From SMWN01 sp965261165 (GTDB lineage Bacteria > Pseudomonadota > Gammaproteobacteria > Eutrophobiales > Eutrophobiaceae), in the NCBI GenBank assembly GCA_965261165.1, contig OZ253445.1:744001-808000 (forward strand): a stretch of DNA of 64,000 nt, in the 5' to 3' direction. The notes under the pieces were generated by a model. It did not search any database. It worked only from the letters and a program-made list of their open reading frames with translations, and had not been told where the DNA came from. The translations under genes and the position numbers were made by a program. Shown here in pieces: positions 48,001 to 56,257 of the stretch (positions are counted from its first letter, which is position 1; each line of letters begins with the position of its first letter).

Positions 48001-51000
48001 CCACTGTGGTGTCGGGCGTGCCGGTGATGGTCGGTGCGTCATTGACATTGGTGACGGTGAGATTAAAGGCTGGCAGTGCCGCGGTCAGTGTGCCGTCGGA
48101 GACCGTGATCACAATTCCCGATGTGGTGCTGCCGACATCCGCGTTGGTCGGTGTGCCGGTTAGTGCGCCTGTTGTAGTGCTGAAATCAGCCCAACTTGGT
48201 TGGTTGGTAATTGAATAGACCAAGGTTGCGCCTGCGTCCACATCTGCCCCGGTCGGGGTGAAACTGTAGGCCGTGTCCTCGGCCACTGTGGTGGCAGGCG
48301 TGCCGGTGATGGTGGGGGCATCATTGGTATTGGTGACGGCGAGATCAAAGGCTGGCAGTGCCGCGGTCAGTGTGCCGTCGGAGACCGTGATCACAATGTC
48401 CGAGGTGCTGCCAACATCCCCATTCGTGGGTGTACCGGTTAGTGCGCCTGTTGTAGTGCTGAAATCAGCCCAACTTGGTTGGTTCGCAATCGTATAGACC
48501 AGGGTTGCGCCTGCGTCTGCATCTGCCCCAATCGGCGTGAAGCTATAGGCGCTGTCTTCGGCAATAGTGGCCGGTGGTGTGCCGGTGATGGTGGGTGCGT
48601 CATTGGTATTGGTGACGGTGAGATTAAAGGCTGGCAGGGAAACGGTATCGCTACCAGAGGTCAGGGTGATCACAATCCCCGAGGTGCTGCCGACATCCGC
48701 GTTGGTGGGTGTGCCGGTTAGTGCGCCTGTTGTAGTGCTGAAATCAGCCCAACTTGGTTGGTTGGTAATTGAATAGACCAAGGTTGCGCCTGCGTCCACA
48801 TCTGCCCCGGTCGGGGTGAAACTGTAGGCCGTGTCCTCGGCCACTGTGGTGGCAGGCGTGCCGGTGATGGTGGGGGCATCATTGGTATTGGTGACGGCGA
48901 GATCAAAGGCTGGCAGTGCCGCGGTCAGTGTGCCGTCGGAGACCGTGATCACAATGTCCGAGGTGCTGCCAACATCCCCATTCGTGGGTGTACCGGTTAG
49001 TGCGCCTGTTGTAGTGCTGAAATCAGCCCAACTTGGTTGGTTCGCAATCGTATAGACCAGGGTTGCGCCTGCGTCCACATCTGCCCCAATCGGGGTGAAA
49101 CTGTAGGCCGTGTCCTCGGCCACTGTGGTGGCAGGCGTGCCGGTGATGGTGGGGGCATCATTGGTATTGGTGACGGCGAGATCAAAGGCTGGCAGTGCCG
49201 CGGTCAGTGTGCCGTCGGAGACCGTGATCACAATGTCCGAGGTGCTGCCAACATCCCCATTCGTGGGTGTACCGGTTAGTGCGCCTGTTGTAGTGCTGAA
49301 ATCAGCCCAACTTGGTTGGTTCGCAATCGTATAGACCAGGGTTGCGCCTGCGTCTGCATCTGCCCCAATCGGGGTGAAACTATAGGCCGTGTCCTCGGCC
49401 ACTGTGGTGGCAGGCGTGCCGCTGATGGTCGGTGCGTCATTGACATTGGTGACGGTGAGATTAAAGGCTGGCAGGGAAACGGTATCGCTACCAGAGGTCA
49501 GGGTGATCACAATCCCCGAGGTGCTGCCGACATCCGCGTTGGTGGGTGTGCCGGTTAGTGCGCCTGTTGTAGTGCTGAAATCAGCCCAACTTGGTTGGTT
49601 CGCAATCGTATAGACCAGGGTTGCGCCTGCGTCCACATCTGCCCCAATCGGGGTGAAACTGTAGGCCGTGTCCTCGGCCACTGTGGTGGCAGGCGTGCCG
49701 GTGATGGTGGGTGCATCATTGGTATTGGTGACCTCTATATCAAAGGTTAGGGTATCTGTTTGCCCGCCTGCTGTGATGGTAAGAACAATGTCGCTATTCA
49801 CTCTTACATCAGCATTGGTCGGGGTGCCGCTTAATGTGCCTGTGACTGTGTCCACCATTAACCAATCTGGGTTATTGGACAGTGAATAGGCCAGCGTATC
49901 GCCATCAACATCGTCGCCGACTGGTGTGAAGCTATAGGCGCTGTCTTCGGCAACCATGTCTGGTGGTGTGCCGGTGATGGTGGGGGCATCGCTGGTATTG
50001 GTGACCTCTATATCAAAGGTTAGGGTATCTGTTTGCCCGCCTGCTGTGATAGTGAGAACAATGTCGCTATGCGTGCCTACATCGGTATTGGCAGGGGTGC
50101 CGCTTAATTCGCCTGTGGCAGCATTCACCATTAACCAAGCGGGGTGATCGGACAGTGAATAGAGCGGCGTATCGTTTGCATCAACATCACCACCACCTGG
50201 CGTGAAGCTATAGGCGCTGTCTTCGGCAATAGTGGTAGGTGGTGTGCCGGTGATGGTGGGTGCATCATTGGTATTGGTGACTTCTAAATCAAAGGCTGGC
50301 AGTGAGACGCTCACCGTGCCATCGGACACCGTGATCATAATGCCCAAGGTGATGCCGACATCATCATTTTTCGGCGTGCCGGTCAAGGCACCGGTTCTGG
50401 TGTCAAACATCAGCCATGCGGTGGGAAGGGCTGTGTTGGCAGCAATCAAATAGGTCAGGGTTGTGCCTGCATCAATATCGCCGCCGCCTGGCGTGAAGCT
50501 ATAGGCGCTGTCTTCGGCAATAGTGGTAGGTGGTGTGCCGGTGATGGTCGGCGCGTCATTCACATTGGTTACTTCAATACTAAAATCTGGAAGAGAAACA
50601 GTTTGTCCCCCTGAAGTTAGTGAGATACGAATATTATTTGTTGTTCCTACATCAGCATTGGTCGGGGTGCCGCTTAATTCGCCTGTGGCAGCATTCACCA
50701 TTAACCAAGCGGGGTTATTCGCAATGGCATAGCTAAAGCCACTCGCAGGATTATCAACATCGCCGCCGACTGGTGTGAAGCTATAGGCGGTGTCTTCGGC
50801 AATAGTAGCCGGTGGTGTGCCGCTAATGGTCGGGGCATCATTGACATTGGTGACGGTGATGCTAAATGCTGGCAGGGAAACCGGCATGGCTATAGTGCCG
50901 TCGGTGACCGAGATCACAATCCCCATGATGGTGGTGCCGACATCATCATTTTTCGGCGTGCCGGTCAAGGCACCGGTGCTGGTGCTGAACATGGCCCAGC

Positions 51001-54000
51001 TGGGTTTGTTGGCAATCAAATAGGTCAGGGTTGTGCCTGCATCAATATCGCCGCCGCCTGGCGTGAAGCTATAGGCGCTGTCTTCGGCAATAGTGGTAGG
51101 TGGTGTGCCGGTGATGGTCGGCGCGTCATTCACATTGGTGACCTCTATATCAAAGGTTAGGGTATCTGTTTGCCCGCCTGCTGTGATGGTAAGAACAATG
51201 TCGCTATTCACTCTTACATCAGCATTGGTCGGGGTGCCGCTTAATGTGCCTGTGGCTGTGTCCACCATTAACCAATCTGGGTTATTGGACAGTGAATAGA
51301 CCGGCGTATCGCCTGCATCATCATCACCACCACCTGGCGTGAAGCTATAGGCGCTGTCTTCGGCAATGCTGGCCGGTGGTGTGCCGGTGATGGTGGGTGC
51401 ATCATTGGTATTGATGACGGTGATGCTAAATGCTGACAGGGAGGCGCTCATCGGGGTAGACTCGCCCGGCGGCGTGCCATCGTCAGATACCGTGATCACA
51501 ATCCCCGAGGTGATGCCGACAGCATCATTTTCCGGCGTGCCGGTCAAGGCACCAGTTTCGGCGCTGAAATCAGCCCAACTTGGTTGGTTGGTAATCGAAT
51601 AGGTCAGGGTTGTGCCTGTGTCAAAATCTGCCCCGACGGGGGTGAAACTATAGGCGCTGTCTTCGTCAATAGTGGTAGGTGGTGTGCCGGTGATGGTGGG
51701 GGCATCGTTGGTGTTGGTGACGGTGATGGTCACGGTATCAACAGGTGAGTCCGTGCTCTGTTCATTATCATTCACCACCAGTGAGAAGGTCAGCACAGCA
51801 TTCGCTACCAACTGAGTGGGTGCGGTGAAGGTCGGCATGGCGGCGGTCGCATCGCTCAGGGTGACAGTCGCGCCTGCCGTTTGCGTCCAGGCATAGGACA
51901 GGGTCTTGCCTTCGAGATCAGAACTTGCGCTGCCATCCAGGATGACATTCGTACCCTCGGCTACGTTGGGTTGATCCGGTCCAGCATTGGCGGTGGGTAG
52001 CGCATTGGCGACGGTAATCAAAAATCCCGTGATGGTATCGGTGGCACCGCCAGTGCCAGTGGCGGTGATGGTGTGAATCGTCGTGCCAGCGGGCGCAATT
52101 GGCGTGCCAGGGGTGATGACATTGGCTGCCGTGCCAGAGATTTCGCCAGTGGTAGAGATTTTGCCAGTGGTGGGGCTAGTCGTCATAATCGTCATAATCG
52201 TCAGCCCAACTGGCAGGGGTGGCATGATGCTGTAGCGGGCGACTGGACCACCGTTATTGGTAATAATGATGGAGTCAATGGGGATGCCCCTGTTGGCGAC
52301 CACTGTACCCTTACTGACACTGATGTCGGGGGCAGCAACAACGGTGATGGTGACGGTGGTCATGGCGGTGATGGTGGTGCCAGTGGCGGTGGTGCCAGTG
52401 GCGGTGATGGTGTAGACAGTCTCAGCAACCTCTGTCGTTGGCGTGCCCGAGATGGTGCCAGTGGTGGTGTCAATCATCATGCCAGCCGGCAGGCTTGGCA
52501 CGATGCTGTAGCTGGTGAATGCACTACCGACTGAAGAATCAATGATGATGGGGTTAGTAATCGCAAGGTCCTTGGTGGCGATCAGGGTATCGGGGTTGGC
52601 GATGATGCTGGGGGCAGCAACAACGGTAATTCTGACGGTGACGGTGTCGGTGGCGCCGCCAGTGCCAGTGGCGGTGATGGTGTACTCAGTCTCAGCAGCC
52701 GCTGTCGTTGGCGTGCCCGAGATGGTGCCAGTGGTGGTGTCAAACATCATGCCAGCCGGCAGGCTTGGCATGATGCTGTAGCTAGCCACTGCACCACCGG
52801 CTGAGTCATCAATGGTGATGGGAGTAATCGCAAAGCCCTTGGTGGCGAACAGGGTATCGGGGTTGGCGGTGATGTCGGGGGCAGCAACGATGGGGGCAGC
52901 AACAACGGTAATTTTGACGGTGTCGGGGTTGAAGGAGGTGATGCCCTCGATATCGGTGACCTTTAGTTGGAATGTTAAGACCTGACCAACGAGTGACGGG
53001 GTGACAAGAAAGCTAGGTCGGGCGGTGGTGGGATCCGTCAGCGTCACAGGGGTGCCGCTGATCTGCGTCCAGGTATAGCCGGTAGGGGGAATGGGAATGA
53101 AGCCCACGGTAATACCATCGCCATCTCTACTGCTCGAGCCATCCAGTTGGTATGCTGTTGTCGATGGTGAGATGGTTGCATCGGGCCCGGCATCGGCGGT
53201 GGGTACCACGTTGATGGTGGTCGTTAGCTGATTGACACTAATTCTGACGGTGGCGGTGTTACTCATGCTGCCGGCGGCATTGGTGGCCGTGATGTGGTAA
53301 TCCACAACAAAACTAGGGGTATTCGCATTTGGTGTGCCCGAGATTTCGCCAGTGGTGGGGTTAAAGCTGAATCCATTAGTGGCGGGCGGGTCGATGCTGT
53401 AGCTAGCCACTGCACCACCAATATTCGTAATAGTGACGGGGGTGATGGGAGTGCCGGCGTTGACCTCCAGCGCATTGACGCTGGCTATGATGGTTGGGGG
53501 CTCTGGTGTTATTTGGGTTGTCGGCACTATTGTCCCGGGGCTAACGGGCCCAACCATATAGTTGATGGTCACGATATACCGCCTAAGATCCGTATCCTCA
53601 AAGTTGACAATTGCTTGTTGCAGTTGTGGAGTACTTGGAAAAGATAAACCAGTAACGCGGTAGCTAACTTGCAGTGGCCGTGCAGAGGTTGGATTAAATC
53701 CAAACGTGCCGATCTTAGGGCGCTTTATAACCACTGCTGAAGACGGCATTCTATTAGGGTCATATATTGAACCAGAAAGAAGAATAGGCCCCAGGTCGAT
53801 GGATCCAAATACACTGTGGCTTGTAACAGCTTGGTTAATATTATAACGCACCTCAGAGCCGAGGGACGTTACGGTGGAGCGCGTTATGGTTGTTCCTGTT
53901 GGTGTTGTTCCAACACGATATCTGACGGTCACGACATGCCGATTATCATCGGTATCCTCAAAGCTAACAGTTGCCGAGTCGATGTAATCAGTTCCCATTG

Positions 54001-54343
54001 CTTGACCTTGATAGGATAATCTCGGTATTGCCGTATTATTAAATGATGTCGTGCCCAGAGAAGAAGGCGTCACGACCCTTGCTGAACCAGCTTTATATGC
54101 TATTGTGGTATTTAAACCTCCTCTACTTGCGGCTCTTTTTATGATTGTGATCAGGTTTGCGTTTCTCGTTTGATCAGCCTTGATAACCTCCGCGTCAAGA
54201 TTATAGAGCGTCACGGAGGCGGCATGAGCTGCCGAAGACAACGCTAAGTTTGCCATAATCATCAAGCCAAAATAAAATACCGTGCGCTGAAGGGCACGGT
54301 ATTTTCCGATATACGCTGTGTAGAGGGTCATTTGTGTATCCAT
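42068..54343 (-). CDS. Giant repeat adhesin with C-terminal autotransporter beta-barrel
   Basis: A single open frame of 4091 codons. Order of parts: signal peptide (hydrophobic about 20-38, cleavage near AHAA); two related modules of about 110 residues, each ending in a FEDTD..R..VT..Y.VG motif (about 42-285); a series of putative-Ig and PKD-like domains (about 285-878); 29 cadherin-like (CADG/dystroglycan type) repeats of about 94 residues beginning NDAPTI.GTP and containing EDTAYSFTP and TGALTGTP; then an autotransporter-like barrel of about 460 residues ending in phenylalanine (GQIRF). It should be exported by Sec and anchored in the outer membrane as a surface filament for cell or surface attachment. 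The two ATG starts (54343, 54331) cannot be separated. No loader or calcium-dependent T1SS genes are adjacent, in keeping with type V secretion. Confidence 0.88.
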   Translation of the reverse strand: MDTQMTLYTAYIGKYRALQRTVFYFGLMIMANLALSSAAHAASVTLYNLDAEVIKADQTRNANLITIIKRAASRGGLNTTIAYKAGSARVVTPSSLGTTSFNNTAIPRLSYQGQAMGTDYIDSATVSFEDTDDNRHVVTVRYRVGTTPTGTTITRSTVTSLGSEVRYNINQAVTSHSVFGSIDLGPILLSGSIYDPNRMPSSAVVIKRPKIGTFGFNPTSARPLQVSYRVTGLSFPSTPQLQQAIVNFEDTDLRRYIVTINYMVGPVSPGTIVPTTQITPEPPTIIASVNALEVNAGTPITPVTITNIGGAVASYSIDPPATNGFSFNPTTGEISGTPNANTPSFVVDYHITATNAAGSMSNTATVRISVNQLTTTINVVPTADAGPDATISPSTTAYQLDGSSSRDGDGITVGFIPIPPTGYTWTQISGTPVTLTDPTTARPSFLVTPSLVGQVLTFQLKVTDIEGITSFNPDTVKITVVAAPIVAAPDITANPDTLFATKGFAITPITIDDSAGGAVASYSIMPSLPAGMMFDTTTGTISGTPTTAAAETEYTITATGTGGATDTVTVRITVVAAPSIIANPDTLIATKDLAITNPIIIDSSVGSAFTSYSIVPSLPAGMMIDTTTGTISGTPTTEVAETVYTITATGTTATGTTITAMTTVTITVVAAPDISVSKGTVVANRGIPIDSIIITNNGGPVARYSIMPPLPVGLTIMTIMTTSPTTGKISTTGEISGTAANVITPGTPIAPAGTTIHTITATGTGGATDTITGFLITVANALPTANAGPDQPNVAEGTNVILDGSASSDLEGKTLSYAWTQTAGATVTLSDATAAMPTFTAPTQLVANAVLTFSLVVNDNEQSTDSPVDTVTITVTNTNDAPTITGTPPTTIDEDSAYSFTPVGADFDTGTTLTYSITNQPSWADFSAETGALTGTPENDAVGITSGIVITVSDDGTPPGESTPMSASLSAFSITVINTNDAPTITGTPPASIAEDSAYSFTPGGGDDDAGDTPVYSLSNNPDWLMVDTATGTLSGTPTNADVRVNSDIVLTITAGGQTDTLTFDIEVTNVNDAPTITGTPPTTIAEDSAYSFTPGGGDIDAGTTLTYLIANKPSWAMFSTSTGALTGTPKNDDVGTTIMGIVISVTDGTIAMPVSLPAFSITVTNVNDAPTISGTPPATIAEDTAYSFTPVGGDVDNPASGFSYAIANNPAWLMVNAATGELSGTPTNADVGTTNNIRISLTSGGQTVSLPDFSIEVTNVNDAPTITGTPPTTIAEDSAYSFTPGGGDIDAGTTLTYLIAANTALPTAWLMFDTRTGALTGTPKNDDVGITLGIMITVSDGTVSVSLPAFDLEVTNTNDAPTITGTPPTTIAEDSAYSFTPGGGDVDANDTPLYSLSDHPAWLMVNAATGELSGTPANTDVGTHSDIVLTITAGGQTDTLTFDIEVTNTSDAPTITGTPPDMVAEDSAYSFTPVGDDVDGDTLAYSLSNNPDWLMVDTVTGTLSGTPTNADVRVNSDIVLTITAGGQTDTLTFDIEVTNTNDAPTITGTPATTVAEDTAYSFTPIGADVDAGATLVYTIANQPSWADFSTTTGALTGTPTNADVGSTSGIVITLTSGSDTVSLPAFNLTVTNVNDAPTISGTPATTVAEDTAYSFTPIGADADAGATLVYTIANQPSWADFSTTTGALTGTPTNGDVGSTSDIVITVSDGTLTAALPAFDLAVTNTNDAPTITGTPATTVAEDTAYSFTPIGADVDAGATLVYTIANQPSWADFSTTTGALTGTPTNGDVGSTSDIVITVSDGTLTAALPAFDLAVTNTNDAPTITGTPATTVAEDTAYSFTPTGADVDAGATLVYSITNQPSWADFSTTTGALTGTPTNADVGSTSGIVITLTSGSDTVSLPAFNLTVTNTNDAPTITGTPPATIAEDSAYSFTPIGADADAGATLVYTIANQPSWADFSTTTGALTGTPTNGDVGSTSDIVITVSDGTLTAALPAFDLAVTNTNDAPTITGTPATTVAEDTAYSFTPTGADVDAGATLVYSITNQPSWADFSTTTGALTGTPTNADVGSTTSGIVITVSDGTLTAALPAFNLTVTNVNDAPTITGTPDTTVAEDTAYSFTPIGADADAGATLVYTIANQPSWADFSTTTGALTGTPTNADVGSTSGIVITLTSGSDTVSLPAFNLTVTNVNDAPTISGTPATTVAEDTAYSFTPIGADADAGATLVYSITNQPSWADFSTTTGALTGTPTNADVGSTSGIVITLTSGSDTVSLPAFNLTVTNVNDAPTISGTPATTVAEDTAYSFTPIGADADAGATLVYTIANQPSWADFSTTTGALTGTPTNGDVGSTSDIVITVSDGTLTAALPAFDLAVTNTNDAPTITGTPATTVAEDTAYSFTPTGADVDAGATLVYSITNQPSWADFSTTTGALTGTPTNADVGSTTSGIVITVSDGTLTAALPAFNLTVTNVNDAPTITGTPPATIAEDSAYSFTPGGGDVDANDTPSYSLSNNPDWLSVDTATGALSGRPANADVGVRSDIVLTITSGGETAALTFSIEVINTSDAPTISGNPATTVAQDQLYSFTPVGGDVDNPASGFSYAIANKPTWATFDGATGELSGTPANDDVGTTNNIRISLTSGGQTVSLPDFSIEVTNVNDAPTITGNPATTVAQDQLYSFTPVGADVDAGATLVYSITNQPSWADFSTTTGALTGTPTNGDVGSTSGIVITLTSGGDTVSLPAFNLAVTNVNDAPTITGTPDTTVAEDTAYSFTPIGADADAGATLAYSIAQDDTNLPAWLTFDEDTGALTGTPGNADVGSTTSGIVITVSDGTVSASLPAFSIAVTNVNDAPTISGTPDTTVAQDQLYSFTPIGADADAGATLAYSIAQDDTNLPAWLTFDEDTGALTGTPGNADVGSTTSGIVISVTDGTLTAALPAFSIAVTDVNDAPTISGNPATTVAQDQLYSFTPIGADADAGATLVYSIANQPSWADFSTTTGALTGTPTNADVGSTSGIVITLTSGGDTVSLPAFNLAVTNVNDAPTITGTPDTTVAEDTAYSFTPIGADVDDGATLVYSIANQPSWADFSTTTGALTGTPTNGDVGSTSGIVITLTSGSDTVSLPAFNLTVTNVNDAPTITGTPATTVAQDQLYSFTPIGADVDAGDTLVYSIENKPSWATFDAATGALTGTPTNADVGSTTSGIVISVTDGTLTAALPAFNLTVTNVNDAPTISGNPATTVAQDQLYSFTPVGADVDAGATLTYSITNQPSWADFSTTTGALTGTPTNADVGSTTSGIVITVSDGTLTAALPAFNLTVTNVNDAPTISGTPNTTVAEDTAYSFTPVGADVDDGATLTYSITNQPGWADFSTTTGALTGTPTNADVGSTTSGIVISVTDGTLTAALPAFNLTVTNVNDTPTITGTPDTTVAEDTAYSFTPIGADVDDGATLVYTIENKPGWAAFTTTTGALTGTPTNADVGSTSGIVITVSDGTLTAALPAFNLAVTNVNDAPTISGTPDTTVAEGNAYSFTPGGGDIDAGATLVYSITNQPGWATFNITTGALTGTPGNADVGSTTSGIVITLTSGGDTVSLPAFSITVNIANSLMGVSALNDEILSKLTQGTVASIMTAVSNRMDTLLSTGTPPEASYQLDGQTLQLDNQAQLLGYLRSLKDGSMDWKRVLSNSSLVLPLNTAGNTAAGSGSRHDLGYGSDLSLWAGGDYLSLDGDSDIDWSGDLFVAQFGIDKRIDKHLLLGTLVSWSEGDADYTQDTNTGSYNHQSLSVYPYLGWSNQGNHLWGSVGYGEGELEIEDSSNSNTNNISSDTRLWSFATGAKAGLSKVPGLSLKGDFLWARTDIDNPLVDNALDARIREQSIDSQRLRLLLEFEHTYGLSGGLLRPLIELGMRYDGGDGDTGIGAILGTGLRYTNGGLTMEGKLHTLLGRDDYREWGVQGTIVLDPGLRGQGLAFSLTPGYGYGDGDGDVGVSGSSQIWQGLPKGPRNQGHQNQNYRGRLQANMGYGFFTSGGGLLTPYGEVRLSNSRYYRLGMRWNPNIPFTLNLFGEHQTGNDSIGNSAGNSTGDNNAILLEGQIRF
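43538..51709 (-). repeat. 29 tandem cadherin-like repeats, about 282 bp each
   Basis: Counted from protein motifs, 29 units start with N/S-D-A/T-P-T-I. Within them the ten units at about 46925-49720 (units 8-17 from the N terminus) are nearly identical at the DNA level with a regular 279-bp spacing (282 in units with one extra residue), while units 1-7 and 18-29 differ more. Some identical blocks recur at multiples of the unit length, for example at 47041, 48160, 48718 and 48997. Confidence 0.92.
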
Positions 54344-54904
54344 TTAGATCGTAGTGTTTAAATTTTTAGAGACTTTTTTAAAGATTTATAGTGCCTAGAT
54401 AATTATTAATGCCTAGATAATCCGGATAATCAAGCTGTAATGAGGAAGCCCAGTAGTGTCTTTAATCTAATCTGCATCCCATTTCATATAAGTACCTTAA
54501 CCTAATTGGGCATCTTCGGTCACTAATTGCTAATAGTTAGCCCACTAGACACCGTCGTCATTGTCACTATTTTTGCCGAAAAGTCAAATTATTGGATGCT
54601 TAATGAGCTTAAGCTGTTCCCAGCTTTTAGGCCATCCTGCATATCCCGCTTTTTTTCGTCCTGTTTTTTATAGGGTATCTCCTACCCCAGATTGAGGATT
54701 TCCGATGCTTTTTTCACAGAGAGACATACATGACGCGACCAGACTCTGTCATTTCCCGATGCAGCTCAGACCAAACGCGCTCGATCTCTCCTATCGTCAT
54801 CAGCCCGGTATTACTGTTCATTTTTTTAATCCGCCCACTCAAAATATTCCATATACACTGCGGTTTTCCGTGCACGATTTCCTGGTACTCACGAAAAGGT
54901 CTTA
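54344..54904. other. Upstream region of the giant adhesin gene
   Basis: About 560 bases between the divergent ends of the adhesin gene and the bamC-side repeat. I see no gene with a recognisable product; frames open on the plus strand at 54705-54905 have no family match. The adhesin promoter must lie in the part near 54350-54500, which is AT-rich. AAAGGTCT at 54895-54902 looks like an additional half arm of the inverted repeat that follows. Confidence 0.5.
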
Positions 54905-54909
54905 ATTTA

Positions 54910-55124
54910 GAGACCTTTGTGCTTGTGCCCTGTGGGTACTTGTGCCCTGTGGGTACTTGTGCCCTGTGGGTACTTGTGCCCTGTGGGTACTTGTGCCCTG
55001 TGGGTACTTGTGCCCTGTGGGTACTTGTGCCCTGTGGGTGCTTGTGCCCTGTGGGTGCTTGTGCCCTGTGGGTGCTTGTGCCCTGTGGGTACTTGTGCCC
55101 TGTGGGTGCTTGTGCAAAGGTCTC
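54910..55124. repeat. Inverted repeat holding eleven 17-bp direct repeats
   Basis: The ends are GAGACCTTTG (54910-54919) and CAAAGGTCTC (55115-55124). Between them 54921-55107 holds exactly eleven copies of a 17-base unit, RCTTGTGCCCTGTGGGT, in which R is A in seven copies and G in four, then a partial copy. Each unit contains a near-palindrome (GTGCCC-TGT-GGGTAC). The right arm overlaps the stop codon of bamC (55123-55125). Seventeen is not a multiple of three, so this is not a coding repeat; frames open across it arise only because the unit lacks stop codons. Confidence 0.93.
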
Positions 55125-56202
55125 AATTGATAGGTCTGCCCCTTAGTAATTTATTGTAATGGCTCTGGAGCATACTCAGTATATGACTGGCATCGCTGTT
55201 TTCTGCCCATTTATCTTCATCATCCAGAACAACAACCTCGGTTTTATCACCAACACCTGTCATGCTGATATGAAATTCTTTGCCATCCTCATCATCGTCA
55301 CCCCAAAATTTAAGTTTCGACAATAAGCCTGCCTTCTCTTCAGTTGCATCGGCATAGTAAGTGACAGTGTAAATGCCTTTTTCCATATCTTTCTTCTCAA
55401 TATACATACCGGATTCACTGATCGCACCTTCAATATTGCGCCACGCCTTGAAAAATTCATCAGGAATAGTCAGGTATTCCTTGCCTTCTGCAATATTCAG
55501 TATCTCGGCCATGGTCACTGATTTCCTGGAACTAGCTAATTGCTTTGAAGCTGGACTTGTTGTCGCTCCATGCAAGTGCATATTCAATTCCCTGATAAGC
55601 TCCTTCTCCTGATCATCGCTGCTTTCCTGACTTATCCAGTCCACATTGCCGCCGCTCCCCGAAATATTGGCCTGCATCTCACTTGAAAGAAATAAAATCA
55701 ATTTACCTGGTGCATCACCCTCTTCCGAAAATATCTTGAATTTTTCTCGATATGTAACCACGCCATCGACTGATACTGCCTTATGCTGTGTCTCCATAAC
55801 ACCAAGCTCCGCATCATCGAGATCCATCTCAAAACCTTTGGCTATCCAAAATTCGCGCAGCTTAGGCCAGACCGAGGATGTTGTTCCCTGCACTACTAAC
55901 CATTTTTCGTCGGCATTACCCAATAGAGCCATTTCTGCATCAGACAATTGTCCGTCTTGACGCCTGAGTTTGCGTCGTTGAAATTTAGATAAGGTAGCAG
56001 CATCTTCTTCACCAGGAATTACCAATGGATCACTTGTGGTCTCACTGGTTAGATCTGGCGGCACCTCCAAGTCAGGCAACGGTTGACTCCTTTGGTATTT
56101 GGTTCTGTTGTCTGGCAGCACTTCATCCAGACTAGGGACTGACCCACAGCCGTTAATTAAGATTGAGGTGACGAATAGTAAAAATATTTTTTTTGATAAC
56201 AT
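55123..56202 (-). CDS. bamC: Outer membrane assembly lipoprotein BamC
   Basis: Subunit of the beta-barrel assembly machine. The 359 residues open with a lipoprotein signal (ILINGCG, Cys19) and the unstructured BamC N terminus with the PDLEVPPDLT motif that binds BamD. Two helix-grip domains follow (about 95-215 and 225-350), the first with WLVVQGTTSSVWPKLREFW and the second with YLTIPDEFFKAWRNI. It is 55 bases downstream of dapA, the usual dapA-bamC pair. Its last codons run into the repeat element, so the natural C terminus may have been altered. Confidence 0.9.
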   Translation of the reverse strand: MLSKKIFLLFVTSILINGCGSVPSLDEVLPDNRTKYQRSQPLPDLEVPPDLTSETTSDPLVIPGEEDAATLSKFQRRKLRRQDGQLSDAEMALLGNADEKWLVVQGTTSSVWPKLREFWIAKGFEMDLDDAELGVMETQHKAVSVDGVVTYREKFKIFSEEGDAPGKLILFLSSEMQANISGSGGNVDWISQESSDDQEKELIRELNMHLHGATTSPASKQLASSRKSVTMAEILNIAEGKEYLTIPDEFFKAWRNIEGAISESGMYIEKKDMEKGIYTVTYYADATEEKAGLLSKLKFWGDDDEDGKEFHISMTGVGDKTEVVVLDDEDKWAENSDASHILSMLQSHYNKLLRGRPIN

Positions 56203-56257
56203 AATAATAGCCTTGGATTGCCTTTGCTTAAATTACTTTGGTTTAAATTATCTAAGG

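Noticed and set aside
54902..55159. Apparent proteins of repeated CPVGTCALWV or THRAQ units on both strands
   Set aside because: A 17-bp unit without stops keeps all frames open. The unit is not a multiple of three, so the frame moves with each copy and yields a 17-residue period in every frame; there is no start signal or known family.
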